Notes: generated from the sequence alone by a model not told the origin. Positions 1-9,503 are shown, counted from the first letter of the stretch. The stretch: 64,000 nt of DNA from Mycolicibacterium flavescens (GCF_001722335.1 NZ_MIHA01000010.1:124001-188000); one strand, 5' to 3'. Translations and numbers: made by a program.

Positions 1-1128
1 CGGCTGGGACGGACCGGACTCGACCTGACACTGGAAGCGGTGCTGCGCGCGATCGAAGACGCGGGCCTGGCCGTCGACGACATCGACGGCATCGCCAGCT
101 ATCCCGGCCCCGGCGTGCCCGATCCCGGTTTCACCGGCGCCGGCATCCACGACGTCCGCAATGCGCTGGGCCTGCGGTGCCGCTGGTACATCTCCAGCAT
201 GGAGACCGCGGGCCAGATCGGTCCCGTGATCGAGGCCTGCATGGCCGTCGCGCTCGGGCTGGCCAACCACGTGGTGGTGTTCCGGTCGGTGTGGGAGTCC
301 ACCGCGGCGCAGCAGGGCGGCGGCGGCCGGGCGTCGGTGCTGTTCAGCGGCGGCAAACTACCCCCGCACCTGGAGTGGGTCGCCCCGTTCGGCGCGCTGT
401 CGGCGGCGAACTGGCTGGCGATGCCCGCGCAGCGCTACATGCACGAATTCGGTTTGACCCGGGAACAACTCGGGGCGATCGCGCTCAACGCGCGCCGCAA
501 CGCCGGGCTCAACCCCGATGCGGTCTACCGGGACCCGATGACGATGGAGGACTACCTGTCGGCGCGGATGATCTCGGAACCGTTGTGCCTCTACGACTGT
601 GACGTTCCGTGCGACGGCGCGACCGCGGTGATCGTGTCACGACGCGACGCCGCCGCCGGCCTGCCGCGACATCCGCTGACCGTCGAGTCCGTCGGGCCCG
701 GCATGTTCGAACGCGCCACCTGGGATCAGCGCTTCGATGTCACCACCATGGCCGCCCACGATTCGGCAGCGACGCTGTGGCAGAACACGTCTCTGACACC
801 GGGTGACGTCGACATGGCACAGATCTACGACGGGTTCTCGTTCCTGACCGTGATGTGGCTGGAGGCGCTGGGCTTCTGCGAACACGGCAAGGTCGGCGAG
901 TTCATCGAGGGCGGCCAGCGGATCGCGCTCGACGGCGACCTGCCGATCAACACCAGCGGTGGCCAACTCTCCGGTGGCAGACTGCACGGCATGGGCTTCC
1001 TGCACGAGGCGTGCGTACAGATGTGGGGTGAGGGCGGCGACCGGCAGGTACCAAAGACTCCCGAGGTGGTCGCGGTGGGTGTCGGTGGTGGGCCCGTCGC
1101 GGGCTCGATGCTGCTGAGCGGGCGCTAG
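1..1128 (+). CDS. Thiolase-like / lipid-transfer (SCP-x type) protein, 5'-truncated by window edge
   Basis: The frame is open from base 1 and reads RLGRTGLDLTLEAVLRAIEDAGL, the usual N-terminal thiolase region, so the gene begins outside the window and the GTG at 40 is internal. 375 residues are visible. Homologues are thiolase-fold proteins of lipid and steroid side-chain breakdown (SCP-x and Ltp type). The C-terminal glycine-rich segment INTSGGQLSGGRLHG is present. The region where thiolases carry the nucleophilic cysteine reads SSMETAGQIGP with no Cys, so it may be a retro-aldolase of the Ltp2 kind rather than a ketothiolase. Such aldolases pair with DUF35 proteins, and one lies at 13257-13706. 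It is followed by an acyl-CoA synthetase in the same direction. Family is secure; the reaction is inferred. Confidence 0.85.
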   Translation, partial: RLGRTGLDLTLEAVLRAIEDAGLAVDDIDGIASYPGPGVPDPGFTGAGIHDVRNALGLRCRWYISSMETAGQIGPVIEACMAVALGLANHVVVFRSVWESTAAQQGGGGRASVLFSGGKLPPHLEWVAPFGALSAANWLAMPAQRYMHEFGLTREQLGAIALNARRNAGLNPDAVYRDPMTMEDYLSARMISEPLCLYDCDVPCDGATAVIVSRRDAAAGLPRHPLTVESVGPGMFERATWDQRFDVTTMAAHDSAATLWQNTSLTPGDVDMAQIYDGFSFLTVMWLEALGFCEHGKVGEFIEGGQRIALDGDLPINTSGGQLSGGRLHGMGFLHEACVQMWGEGGDRQVPKTPEVVAVGVGGGPVAGSMLLSGR

Positions 1129-1147
1129 GTTGGCCGGCGATGCGTCG

Positions 1148-2668
1148 ATGACGCTGGGCGACATCGTCACCGACAACGCCCGGCGGTTTCCCGACGTCGT
1201 CGCCTACCGGCTCGGCGAGCGCGAGGTGACCCACGGTCAGCTCTACGAGCGGGCCGTGAAGTTGGTGTCGGCGATGGTGTCGGCCGGGGTCCGGCGCCAG
1301 GACCGCATCGCGATCCTGAGCCGCAACAGCATCGAGTTCGGCGAGGTGATGGCGGCCACGCACTTGAGCGGAATCATCTTGGCAACGGTCAACTTCCGGC
1401 TCACCGCCGACGAGATCCGTGACGTCATCAACCGGGTGCGGCCGAAAATCGTGTTCGTCGCCGACGAGTTCGCACCGATGATCGCCGAGATCGCGCCGTC
1501 GCTGACGTCTGCGCCGCTTCTCGTCGGCATCGGGGCCGACTACGAACAGTTCCTCGCCGGCGGAACCGGCGGTGAACCCGTGCTGCGCGCCACGCCCGAG
1601 GACATCGCCTGTCTGATCTTCACCAGCGGCACCACCGGAGCGTCGAAGTGCTGCATCCTCGGCCACCCCGAACAACGTCGCGTCCTGTTCACGATGAACG
1701 CAGAGATGCGTTCGGGCGCAGACGATCAGATCTTGATCAACATGCCGATGTTCCACATCGGTGCGATGGCGATGCTCGGCGGCGTGCATGCGCGCGGCGG
1801 CACGGTGGTGCTGCAGCAGCAGTTCGACCCCGACGAGGCCGTACGGCTGATCGCCGAACACCGCATCACCGTGCTGCATCTCGCGCCGGTCATGCTGCGC
1901 GCGCTGCTCGACGCGGTGACCGACACCCGGTCGGTCGAGTCGCTGCGCACCGTCGTCTACGCGGCAGCGCCGATGACCATGACCATCCTCGAACGCGCTC
2001 TGGCACTGATGCCGTCGGTCGGCTTCCTGAACCTCTACGGCCAGACCGAGGCGATCGTCTCCGGGCTGCCCCGCGAGCTGCACGGCGGTGACCCCGAACC
2101 GCTGCGGTCCGTCGGCTTCCCGTTCCCCGGCATCCATGTGCGCATCGTCGACGACGACGGTGCCGAGGTGCCGGTGGGGCAGCCTGGCGAGATCGCGGTG
2201 CGGTCGGAATCACTGTTCCGCGGCTACTGGGACGACCACGCCGCGACCTTGGTGACGCTACGCGACGGCTGGTGTCACACCGGTGACGTCGGCCGGTTCG
2301 ACGAACGCGGGTTGCTGTATCTGGTCGACCGCAAGAAGGACGTGATCATCACCGGCGGCGAGAACGTGTACTCGCCGGAGGTGGAGGACGCGGTCAGCCG
2401 CGTCGACGGCGTCGCCGCCTGCGCGGTGGTCGGCGCGCCGGATGAGCGCTGGGGGGAGACGGTGTGCGCGGTCGTCGTTCCCGACCCGGGGGTGGTGGTC
2501 ACGCTCGAGGACGTCCAGGCCGAGGCGCGGCAGCGGCTGGCGGCCTACAAGATTCCGCGCCGGCTGCTGGTCGTCGACGAGTTGCCCGTGCTGCCGAGCG
2601 GCAAGGTGGACAAGAAGCGGCTGCGCTTAGAGGTGGCTCAGACGGGCGGGTACGCCGGTGGCGGGTAG
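1148..2668 (+). CDS. Acyl-CoA synthetase (FadD-type, AMP-binding)
   Basis: 506-residue ANL-superfamily enzyme that activates a carboxylic acid to its acyl-CoA through an acyl-adenylate. The P-loop TSGTTG is near residue 159, YGQTE near 297, the hinge region WCHTGDVG then VDRKKDVIITGGENVYSPEVE near 375-410, and the catalytic lysine in LPSGKVDKKRLR near 486. The P-loop is followed by ASKCC instead of the common PKG, so acid specificity is unclear. The ATG at 1148 is chosen; a TTG at 1130, two bases after the preceding stop, is an alternative. It is probably cotranscribed with the thiolase-like gene. The substrate cannot be read from sequence; the neighbours point to a lipid or sterol side chain. 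Confidence 0.92.
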   Translation: MTLGDIVTDNARRFPDVVAYRLGEREVTHGQLYERAVKLVSAMVSAGVRRQDRIAILSRNSIEFGEVMAATHLSGIILATVNFRLTADEIRDVINRVRPKIVFVADEFAPMIAEIAPSLTSAPLLVGIGADYEQFLAGGTGGEPVLRATPEDIACLIFTSGTTGASKCCILGHPEQRRVLFTMNAEMRSGADDQILINMPMFHIGAMAMLGGVHARGGTVVLQQQFDPDEAVRLIAEHRITVLHLAPVMLRALLDAVTDTRSVESLRTVVYAAAPMTMTILERALALMPSVGFLNLYGQTEAIVSGLPRELHGGDPEPLRSVGFPFPGIHVRIVDDDGAEVPVGQPGEIAVRSESLFRGYWDDHAATLVTLRDGWCHTGDVGRFDERGLLYLVDRKKDVIITGGENVYSPEVEDAVSRVDGVAACAVVGAPDERWGETVCAVVVPDPGVVVTLEDVQAEARQRLAAYKIPRRLLVVDELPVLPSGKVDKKRLRLEVAQTGGYAGGG

Positions 2669-2754
2669 ACGCCGCGCAGTATCCAGGCGAACCAGTTGAT
2701 GCCGTACTCCAACTCGTCGCTGGCGTCGTAGTCCGGATTCGGATCCATTGACAT
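2638..2754 (-). CDS. Candidate 38-aa small protein, Tyr/Trp/Pro-rich
   Basis: Minus-strand frame beginning MSMDPNPDYDASDE and ending VYPPPAYPPV. Nearly all third codon positions are G or C, as expected for a real gene in this genome, and it fills the space between the synthetase and the lipoprotein. It overlaps the last 31 bp of the synthetase gene in convergent orientation. A degenerate copy of the 16-bp operator found elsewhere in the window (2751-2766) covers its start codon. No clear Shine-Dalgarno or leaderless -10 is seen. No family is recognised; it may be chance. Confidence 0.4.
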   Translation of the reverse strand: MSMDPNPDYDASDELEYGINWFAWILRGVYPPPAYPPV

Positions 2755-2766
2755 AGTGAACCAACC
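2751..2766. promoter_or_regulatory. Degenerate copy of the 16-bp lipid-regulon operator
   Basis: The sequence ACATAGTGAACCAACC matches ACnnAGTnAACYnnGT except in the last two positions. A TTGACA -35-like hexamer overlaps it (2748-2753). It lies between the small minus-strand frame and the LpqH-type lipoprotein and ferredoxin genes. Weaker than the other copies; functional status is inferred. Confidence 0.4.
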
Positions 2767-2821
2767 TGAGGTCGAATTGGGAAGATATTTAGCGGATTTG
2801 TTTTCGGGTGAACGGGGTGCA

Positions 2822-3501
<680 letters not shown>

Positions 3502-3525
3502 GAGGGCCTTGCACCCACATAAGTA

Positions 3526-3541
3526 ACCAAGTTAACTTTGT
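3526..3541. promoter_or_regulatory. 16-bp palindromic operator with leaderless promoter for the fused FadE
   Basis: ACCAAGTTAACTTTGT is a palindrome of form ACnnAGTTAACTnnGT. It contains the -10 hexamer TAACTT (3533-3538), 6 nt before the GTG start at 3545; a -35-like TTGCAC lies at 3509-3514. A repressor bound here would cover the -10. The same palindrome recurs at 7943, 13227, 21341 and 30189. Confidence 0.8.
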
Positions 3542-3544
3542 CGG

Positions 3545-5797
3545 GTGATCACCGCTGGGAACTGGCGCGAAGGCCTGCACGCACTGCTCGACGAGCGCCG
3601 ACGAGAGCAGGTGAACGACGGGCCACGGCCGGACCGGATCACCGCCGCCCGGGCGTGGCATTCGCGGCTGGTCGACGAGGGGTTGGCCGCGCCGGGCTGG
3701 CCGAAGTCGGCCGGTGGGATGGAGCTGTCGCTGGAAGACCAGCTCGACTACTACCGGATCACCACGGCGGCGGGCGCTCCGACGCATCCGTGCTCGCTGT
3801 CGTTCATCGTCGCGCCGACCCTGATCAAGCACGGCACCGACGCGCAACGGGCCCGGTTCCTCGAACCGCTGCTGCGCGCGGACGAATTCTGGTGCCAGGG
3901 CTTCTCCGAACCCGGCGCCGGCAGTGACCTCGCGTCGCTGTCGACGCGGGCGGTGCGCGACGGCGACGTCTACCGGGTGACCGGCCAGAAGGTGTGGACC
4001 ACGATGGCCGACCGCGCGGACTGGATGTTCGCGCTGGTGCGCACCGGGCCTGCCGGTAGGAGCACCGACGGCATCACGTACCTGCTGATCCCGATGAACG
4101 CCCCGGGCATGGAGGTGCGGCCCCTGCGCGATATCAGCGGCGGCGCCCATTTCGCCGAGGTGTTCTTCGACGACGTCGAGGTGCCCGTCGAGAATGTGGT
4201 CGGCGAGGAGGGCAACGGCTGGGCGATCATGCGCACGTCGCTCGGACACGAGCGCGCCACCGCCTTTCTGGCCGACGAGTTCAAGTACCGCAAGACCACC
4301 GACCGGGTGTTCGCGCTGCTCCGCGATCAGGGGCTGCACACCGATCCGCTGGTCCTGCAGCAGGTGGCGCGCCTGGAGTCCGGTGTCCGCGCGATCGCCG
4401 CAAACAGCGCCCGCGCCCTGGACGCTGTGCTGCGCGGGGAGGATCCCGGCGGGGTGGCGTCGGTGAACCGGTTGGTCAAGTCCGAGTTCGAGCAGGACCT
4501 GCATGCGCTGGCACTGCGCGCGACGGGACCGCAGGCCGCGCTGGGCAGCCGCGCGGCCGGAGCCGTCGACAACGGCCGCTGGACCTACGGCTACCTGATG
4601 AGCCGCGCCACCACGATCGGCGCGGGAACCGCCGAGATCCAGCGGAACACGATCGCCGAGACCGTGCTGGGGCTGCCGTCGCACCGCGGGGAGGGTCGCC
4701 GAACCGCCGCAGTGAAACCCGGTGCCCCGCTGGCGGTTTCCGATCCCGACGAGCAGAGCCTGCGCGACGCACTGGGCGCGGTCGGCGAGCGGGTGGACAT
4801 CGAAGCGCTGCTGGACCGGCGGCGTCCGCACGACGCGTTCGACCGTGACGTGTGGTCCGCGCTGGTGGAGTTCGGGCTACCGGCGCTGGCGGTCGACGAG
4901 GCGCTGGGCGGCGCGGGTGCTGACCGCCGGCAGCTGTACGCGGCGATCGAGGAGGCGGCCGGGGCGCTGGCCCCGGTCCCGCTGGTGCCGACCGTCACCG
5001 CGCTCGACGTGGCGAACGCGGTCGACGCCAAGTCGGTGGTCGGCCGGATCGCCGCGGGCGCGACCGCCGCGTTCGCGGTCCCGCTCAGCGACAGCGGCTG
5101 GGTGCTCGCCGGAGAGGCCCTGCCCACCTGGGACGGTGCGCGCGTGACCGGGACCGTCCCGGTGGTCGCGGGCGCGCCGGTGGCCGAGGTGCTGCTGGTG
5201 CTGGCCCGCCGCGGCGACGGTGCGGTGCTGATCGCGGTCGACCCGTCGGCAGCCGCGGTCGAGGTCCAGCAGCCGCTGGACCTGACCGCGACGATCGGCG
5301 CGGTGACCTTCGATGGAGCGCAAGGCGAGATCCTCGCGGAGGGAAGCGATTTGGTCGGTGCGCTGGCCAGAGCCCGGCGCCACGGGCTGCTGGCCGCGGC
5401 GGCGGACTCCGTCGGCGTGGCCGCCCGCGCGCTGGCGATGGCCGTCAACTGGGCCGGGGAGCGCGAACAGTTCGGCAGGCCGATCGGCAGCTTCCAGGCG
5501 GTGTCGCACCGGTGCGCCGACATGCTGGTCGCGCTGGAAGGGGCGCGCAGCCTCGTGGCGGCGGCGGCCGAGGGGGACGACGACCGCGCCGCGGAACTGG
5601 CCGCCGCGGCCGCCTTCGACGCCGCGGTCGCGATCGCCGAAGGCGCCGTGCAGGTCCACGGCGGGATCGGCTTCACCTGGGAGCATCCCGCGCATCTTCT
5701 GCTGCGCCGCGCCCGCGCCAACGCGGTGCTGATCGAACATCCGGATTCTCTGCGGGACAAGGCTGCTCGCACCGTACTTCAGGAGCTCACTTCATGA
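3545..5797 (+). CDS. Fused two-domain acyl-CoA dehydrogenase (FadE34-like architecture)
   Basis: 750-residue flavoprotein made of two acyl-CoA dehydrogenase modules. Residues 1-380 carry the FSEPGAGSDLAS flavin/substrate segment and GQKVWTT. Residues about 395-750 carry REQFGRPIGSFQAVSH and VQVHGGIGFTWEHP. Most acyl-CoA dehydrogenases are about 390 residues. Fused forms such as FadE34 in M. tuberculosis combine in one chain the two unlike subunits that act as alpha2beta2 complexes on steroid-CoA side chains. The GTG start is 6 nt after a TAACTT -10, so translation is probably leaderless. Its stop overlaps the next gene by 4 bp (ATGA), indicating an operon. Steroid or bulky acyl-CoA substrates are likely but inferred. 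Confidence 0.92.
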   Translation: MITAGNWREGLHALLDERRREQVNDGPRPDRITAARAWHSRLVDEGLAAPGWPKSAGGMELSLEDQLDYYRITTAAGAPTHPCSLSFIVAPTLIKHGTDAQRARFLEPLLRADEFWCQGFSEPGAGSDLASLSTRAVRDGDVYRVTGQKVWTTMADRADWMFALVRTGPAGRSTDGITYLLIPMNAPGMEVRPLRDISGGAHFAEVFFDDVEVPVENVVGEEGNGWAIMRTSLGHERATAFLADEFKYRKTTDRVFALLRDQGLHTDPLVLQQVARLESGVRAIAANSARALDAVLRGEDPGGVASVNRLVKSEFEQDLHALALRATGPQAALGSRAAGAVDNGRWTYGYLMSRATTIGAGTAEIQRNTIAETVLGLPSHRGEGRRTAAVKPGAPLAVSDPDEQSLRDALGAVGERVDIEALLDRRRPHDAFDRDVWSALVEFGLPALAVDEALGGAGADRRQLYAAIEEAAGALAPVPLVPTVTALDVANAVDAKSVVGRIAAGATAAFAVPLSDSGWVLAGEALPTWDGARVTGTVPVVAGAPVAEVLLVLARRGDGAVLIAVDPSAAAVEVQQPLDLTATIGAVTFDGAQGEILAEGSDLVGALARARRHGLLAAAADSVGVAARALAMAVNWAGEREQFGRPIGSFQAVSHRCADMLVALEGARSLVAAAAEGDDDRAAELAAAAAFDAAVAIAEGAVQVHGGIGFTWEHPAHLLLRRARANAVLIEHPDSLRDKAARTVLQELTS

Positions 5798-6972
5798 CCG
5801 ACACACTCGACGACTTCCGCGCCGAGGTGCGCGCGTTCATCGCCGAGCACGCCCCGGACATCCCCTACCGCGCCGGGGTGCGCAGCGCCGACAACGAAAC
5901 CGAGTTCGCGGCCTTGCAGCGGTGGACCGGTCAGCTCTACGAGGCCGGTTACGTCGGCGCGGACTGGCCGGCCGAGTTCGGCGGCCGCGAGGACCGCACA
6001 CCCGGACACGCGATCGTCGTCGCCGAGGAGCTGGCGCGGGCCCAGGTCCCCGGCGGCCAGAGCGGCAGCGTGCTGGCCGCGCGGGCCCTGATCGACTTCG
6101 GCACCGACGAGCAGCGTCACCGCCATCTGCCGAAAATCCGTGCCGGTGAGGAATTCTGGTGTCAGCTGTTCAGCGAGCCCGGGGCGGGCAGCGATCTGGC
6201 GTCGCTGCGCACCCGCGCGGTCCGCGACGGCGACAACTACGTCATCGACGGGCAGAAGGTGTGGACCACCGACGGGCACTGGGCGCGGTACGGCTACCTG
6301 CTGGCCCGCACCGATCCCGATGCGCCCAAGCACAAGGGCATCAGCGCGTTCATCCTCGACATGTCGGCACCCGGCGTCAGCGTGCGACCGCTGCGCGAGT
6401 TGACCGGGACGTCGGACTTCAACGAGGTGTTCTTCGACGCGGTCACGGTGCCCGCCGATGCGATGATCGGTGCGCCCGGCCAGGGCTGGGTGATCGCGAA
6501 TGCGACACTGGCACACGAACGCACCAATGTCGGTGCGGTCGTGGTCAAGCTCCGGGCGGCCCTCGACGCGCTCATCGACCTGGCCCGCCGCGTCGAGATC
6601 GGCGGGCGCCCCGCCATCGAGAGTGACCGGGTGCGCGACCGGACCGGCGAGTTCAGCGCGCGGGTCGAGGCGCTGTCCGCGCTCACCGGCGCGAACCTCA
6701 CCCGGTGGCTGCGCGGTGGCGAGCGCATGCACGACGCCGCGATGGGCAAGCTGATGTTCAGCGAACTCAACCTCGAGATCGCCAGTTTCGCCGTCGAACT
6801 CGGCGGTGAGGCAGGCGTTCTGGTCGAAGGCGACGCCGCGGCTCTGGACGACGGCCGGTGGCAGGACGAGTGGCTCTACGCCCGCGCGTTCACCATCGCC
6901 GGCGGCAGTTCGGAGATCATGCGCAACATGATCGCCGAGCGTGGGCTCGGGCTGCCGCGGGACCGCAGGTGA
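5794..6972 (+). CDS. Acyl-CoA dehydrogenase (alpha-type FadE subunit)
   Basis: 392-residue acyl-CoA dehydrogenase. FSEPGAGSDLASLRTRAVRDG and GQKVWTTDGHW form the middle beta domain; the C-terminal helical domain ends with GGSSEIMRNMIAERGLGLPRD. It resembles the N-terminal half of the fused protein just upstream, to which it is translationally coupled by an ATGA overlap. Its stop TGA directly abuts the stop of the convergent gene at 6973 (TGATCA). It probably pairs with the shorter FadE encoded there to make an alpha2beta2 enzyme, as known for FadE26-27 and FadE28-29; that pairing is inferred. Confidence 0.92.
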   Translation: MTDTLDDFRAEVRAFIAEHAPDIPYRAGVRSADNETEFAALQRWTGQLYEAGYVGADWPAEFGGREDRTPGHAIVVAEELARAQVPGGQSGSVLAARALIDFGTDEQRHRHLPKIRAGEEFWCQLFSEPGAGSDLASLRTRAVRDGDNYVIDGQKVWTTDGHWARYGYLLARTDPDAPKHKGISAFILDMSAPGVSVRPLRELTGTSDFNEVFFDAVTVPADAMIGAPGQGWVIANATLAHERTNVGAVVVKLRAALDALIDLARRVEIGGRPAIESDRVRDRTGEFSARVEALSALTGANLTRWLRGGERMHDAAMGKLMFSELNLEIASFAVELGGEAGVLVEGDAAALDDGRWQDEWLYARAFTIAGGSSEIMRNMIAERGLGLPRDRR

Positions 6973-7920
6973 TCAGGCCGGCACGAGCGCCGCGCGGTGC
7001 TCGGCGACGCTGCCGTCGAACGCCTCATCGACGCGGATGCGGCGCAGGAACAGGTGCAGATCGTGCTCCCAGGTGAATCCGATGCCGCCGTGCACCTGCA
7101 GCGCGGTGCCCGCCACCTCGCTCGCGGCGTTCTTGGCGTAGGCGACCGCCGCCGAGACCAGGTGCGAAGACCGCGCGGCGTCGGCGTCGAGCGACGCGGC
7201 GGCCGCCCACAGCGTCGCGCGGCCGGCCTCCACACCCACCGCCATGTCGGCGCAGTGGTGCTTGACCGCCTGGAACGACCCGATCGGCGCGCCGAACTGC
7301 TCGCGCTGACCCGCGTACTCCACGGTCATCTCCAGCAGCCGCGCCGCCGCACCGATCGCGTCGAACCCGCGGTGCAGCGCCAGCGCGGCGCGGACGCGCT
7401 CCGATGTTCCGGGCGGCGCGGGACGCCACTCGGGCGCGTCGAGCGTCAGGCGGGCCCACGATCGGGTCAGGTCCAGCGTCGTCAACTCGGTGAGCACCGG
7501 ATTGTCCACGACCGCAACGGATTCGTCGCGCACGACCACGAACTGCGCCATGTCCGCGGCCATCGGCGCCGGCCGGGTGGTGGTCTCGGCTGCCTGCGCC
7601 ACCCCGGTGAGCGCGTCGCTATCGACACCGACGCGTTCGAGCACCCAGCGCGCGACCGCGAGGTCCGCGATCGGCAGCGAACTTACCGCGTAACCGTGCG
7701 CCTCGGCGCACACCGCCAGGTCCATGTGAGTGCCGCCGACCTCGGTGGTCAGCAGGTCGAGCAGCCCCGACTCCTCGGCGTGGGCGACGGCGTCGTGGTC
7801 GATGCGAATCGGTGCGTGGTCCAACGCTTGTCGCACCTTCGCGATTGGATCGTGGCGGCTCAGCCAGGCCCGCTCCGCGTCGGCCAGTTGTTCTTGTTCG
7901 TCGGTCATGCCGATGTCCAT
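6973..7920 (-). CDS. Short acyl-CoA dehydrogenase (beta-type FadE subunit)
   Basis: 315-residue protein, shorter than the usual 380-400. It resembles the C-terminal half of the fused FadE at 3545: REQFGAPIGSFQAVKHHCADM and VHGGIGFTWEHDLHLFLRR are shared. Such short subunits partner a longer FadE in heterotetramers that oxidise steroid side-chain CoA esters. The middle domain is reduced. The ATG at 7920 follows GAGGGAG by 5 nt. It is divergent from the synthetase at 8004 and shares operator 7943-7958 with it. The convergent neighbour is its likely partner. Confidence 0.9.
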   Translation of the reverse strand: MDIGMTDEQEQLADAERAWLSRHDPIAKVRQALDHAPIRIDHDAVAHAEESGLLDLLTTEVGGTHMDLAVCAEAHGYAVSSLPIADLAVARWVLERVGVDSDALTGVAQAAETTTRPAPMAADMAQFVVVRDESVAVVDNPVLTELTTLDLTRSWARLTLDAPEWRPAPPGTSERVRAALALHRGFDAIGAAARLLEMTVEYAGQREQFGAPIGSFQAVKHHCADMAVGVEAGRATLWAAAASLDADAARSSHLVSAAVAYAKNAASEVAGTALQVHGGIGFTWEHDLHLFLRRIRVDEAFDGSVAEHRAALVPA

Positions 7921-7942
7921 GTCGACTCCCTCGAGTTGGTTG

Positions 7943-7958
7943 ACCTAGTAAACCATGT
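7943..7958. promoter_or_regulatory. 16-bp operator in divergent fadE / fadD promoter region
   Basis: ACCTAGTAAACCATGT overlaps a plus-strand sigma-A-type promoter: TTGACC (7940-7945), 17 bp, TACGTT (7963-7968). Nearly the same arrangement is found before the fadA operon at 21338-21367. It lies between the divergent starts at 7920 (minus) and 8004 (plus) and could control both. Confidence 0.8.
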
Positions 7959-8003
7959 GGACTACGTTCGACGGAACGGGTCAACCCGACTCAGAAGGTG
8001 GCG

Positions 8004-9503
8004 ATGACGAGCATCCGAGAAGCGCTGGGCCGGCTGTGGGATGCGCCCGACGAGGCGCCGATGCTACAGCAGGACGGGCAGTGGTTCAGCTGGGGTGACA
8101 TCCGCGTTCTCAGCGAGACGCTCGACCGCGAACTCGGCGCCGTCGGGGCCGGGCCCGGCGCGCGGGTGGCCGTCGTCCTGGAGAACCGGATGGAGTCGGT
8201 CGCCGCGCTGATCACGCTGCTGCGCACCGAGCGCACGATGGTGACGTTGAGCCCGCTGCAGCCGGCCGACCGTCTCGGCGACGACCTGACCGCCAGCGCC
8301 GCCGACTACGTCCTCGCGCCGCGGGAGCTGTTGGAGAACACGGTGTTCGGCGCGGTGGCCGCGGACAGCGGTGCCACGGTCTTCGCCGTCGACGGTGGCG
8401 ACGTCACCGTGTACGCCAAGGCATCGCGTGAGCCCCGGGCGGGTGACCCCGGTGTGCTGATCGAGATGCTGACGTCCGGCACCACCGGTCCGGCGAAGCG
8501 AATCCCGTTGCGCCGCAAGCAGATGGAAGCCTCGCTGTCGGCGGCGCTGGAGCACAACAACCGGCCCGAGGTCCGCGACAAGCCGCCACTGACCGGTGCG
8601 GTCGGAATGGTGATCCTGCCGATCGTGCACATCGGCGGGCTGTGGTCGCTGCTGACCGCGCTGCTGGCGGCGCGTCCCATCGTCATGCTGAAGCGGTTCA
8701 GCATCGAGGGTTGGCACGCCGCGATCGTCGAGCACCGGCCCATCCTCGGCGGCCTGCCGCCGCCGGCGATCCGCGCGGTGCTCGACTCCGACATCCCGCG
8801 TGAAGACCTGTCGAGCCTGCGCGCCATGATCGCCGGCACCGCCCCGGTCGACCCCGACCTGGTGGACGCGTTTCTCGAGCGGTTCGGCATCCCGATCCTG
8901 GTCACTTACGGCGCCACCGAATTCGCCGGTGCCGTCGCCGGATGGACAGCAAAGGACTTCCGCGCATCGTGGGCGGACAAGAAGGGCAGCGTCGGACGGG
9001 CATTCCCCGGCGTGCGCCTGCAGGTGGTCGACGACGACGGCCGGGTGCTCGGGGCTGGCCAGACCGGGCGGCTGCAGGTGGCGTCGGCCCAGGTCGGTGA
9101 CTCCGCCGAGAACTGGGTCACGACAAGTGATCTGGCACACATCGACGCCGACGGCTACCTCTACATCGACGGCCGCGCCGACGACGTCATTGTGCGCGGC
9201 GGCTTCAAGATCGCACCGGAGACCGTGGTGCGGGCGCTGCGCAGCCACGAGGCGGTCGCCGATGCGGCGGTCGCGGGCCTGCCCGATCAGCGCCTCGGCC
9301 AGGTGCCCGTCGCGGCAGTGCAGGTGAAGGACGGCGCGACGGTGACCGGCGAGGCGCTTCGCGAGCACTGCCGCAGCACGCTGACCCCCTACGAGGTGCC
9401 CGTGTCGGTGTTCGTCGTCGACGAACTGCCGCGCAGCGCCGCTCTCAAGGTCGACCGGCGGCGCCTGATCGCGCTGATCGAAGAACTTCAACAACAGAAC
9501 TAG
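8004..9503 (+). CDS. Acyl-CoA synthetase (FadD17-like)
   Basis: 499-residue ANL-family ligase. P-loop TSGTTGPAKRIPL near residue 157, YGATE near 300, the segment YIDGRADDVIVRGGFKI, and the catalytic lysine in SAALKVDRRRL near 479. The normally conserved TGD of the ADP-contact motif reads TSD (WVTTSDLAHID). The ATG at 8004 has AGAAGG five bases upstream; a GTG at 7998 overlaps that site and is less likely. It lies 13 bp before an SDR gene and heads a plus-strand operon through the crotonase at 12419. Probably activates an acid substrate of the same pathway as the FadE proteins; substrate unknown. Confidence 0.88.
   Translation: MTSIREALGRLWDAPDEAPMLQQDGQWFSWGDIRVLSETLDRELGAVGAGPGARVAVVLENRMESVAALITLLRTERTMVTLSPLQPADRLGDDLTASAADYVLAPRELLENTVFGAVAADSGATVFAVDGGDVTVYAKASREPRAGDPGVLIEMLTSGTTGPAKRIPLRRKQMEASLSAALEHNNRPEVRDKPPLTGAVGMVILPIVHIGGLWSLLTALLAARPIVMLKRFSIEGWHAAIVEHRPILGGLPPPAIRAVLDSDIPREDLSSLRAMIAGTAPVDPDLVDAFLERFGIPILVTYGATEFAGAVAGWTAKDFRASWADKKGSVGRAFPGVRLQVVDDDGRVLGAGQTGRLQVASAQVGDSAENWVTTSDLAHIDADGYLYIDGRADDVIVRGGFKIAPETVVRALRSHEAVADAAVAGLPDQRLGQVPVAAVQVKDGATVTGEALREHCRSTLTPYEVPVSVFVVDELPRSAALKVDRRRLIALIEELQQQN

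Noticed and set aside
40..42. GTG at 40 as the start of the first gene
   Set aside because: The conserved thiolase N-terminus continues upstream to base 1 in the same frame.
3526..3541. The 16-bp palindrome as a KstR2 site
   Set aside because: KstR2 needs CAAG and CTTG half-sites two bases apart; here the related half-sites are four apart and several copies do not keep CAAG.
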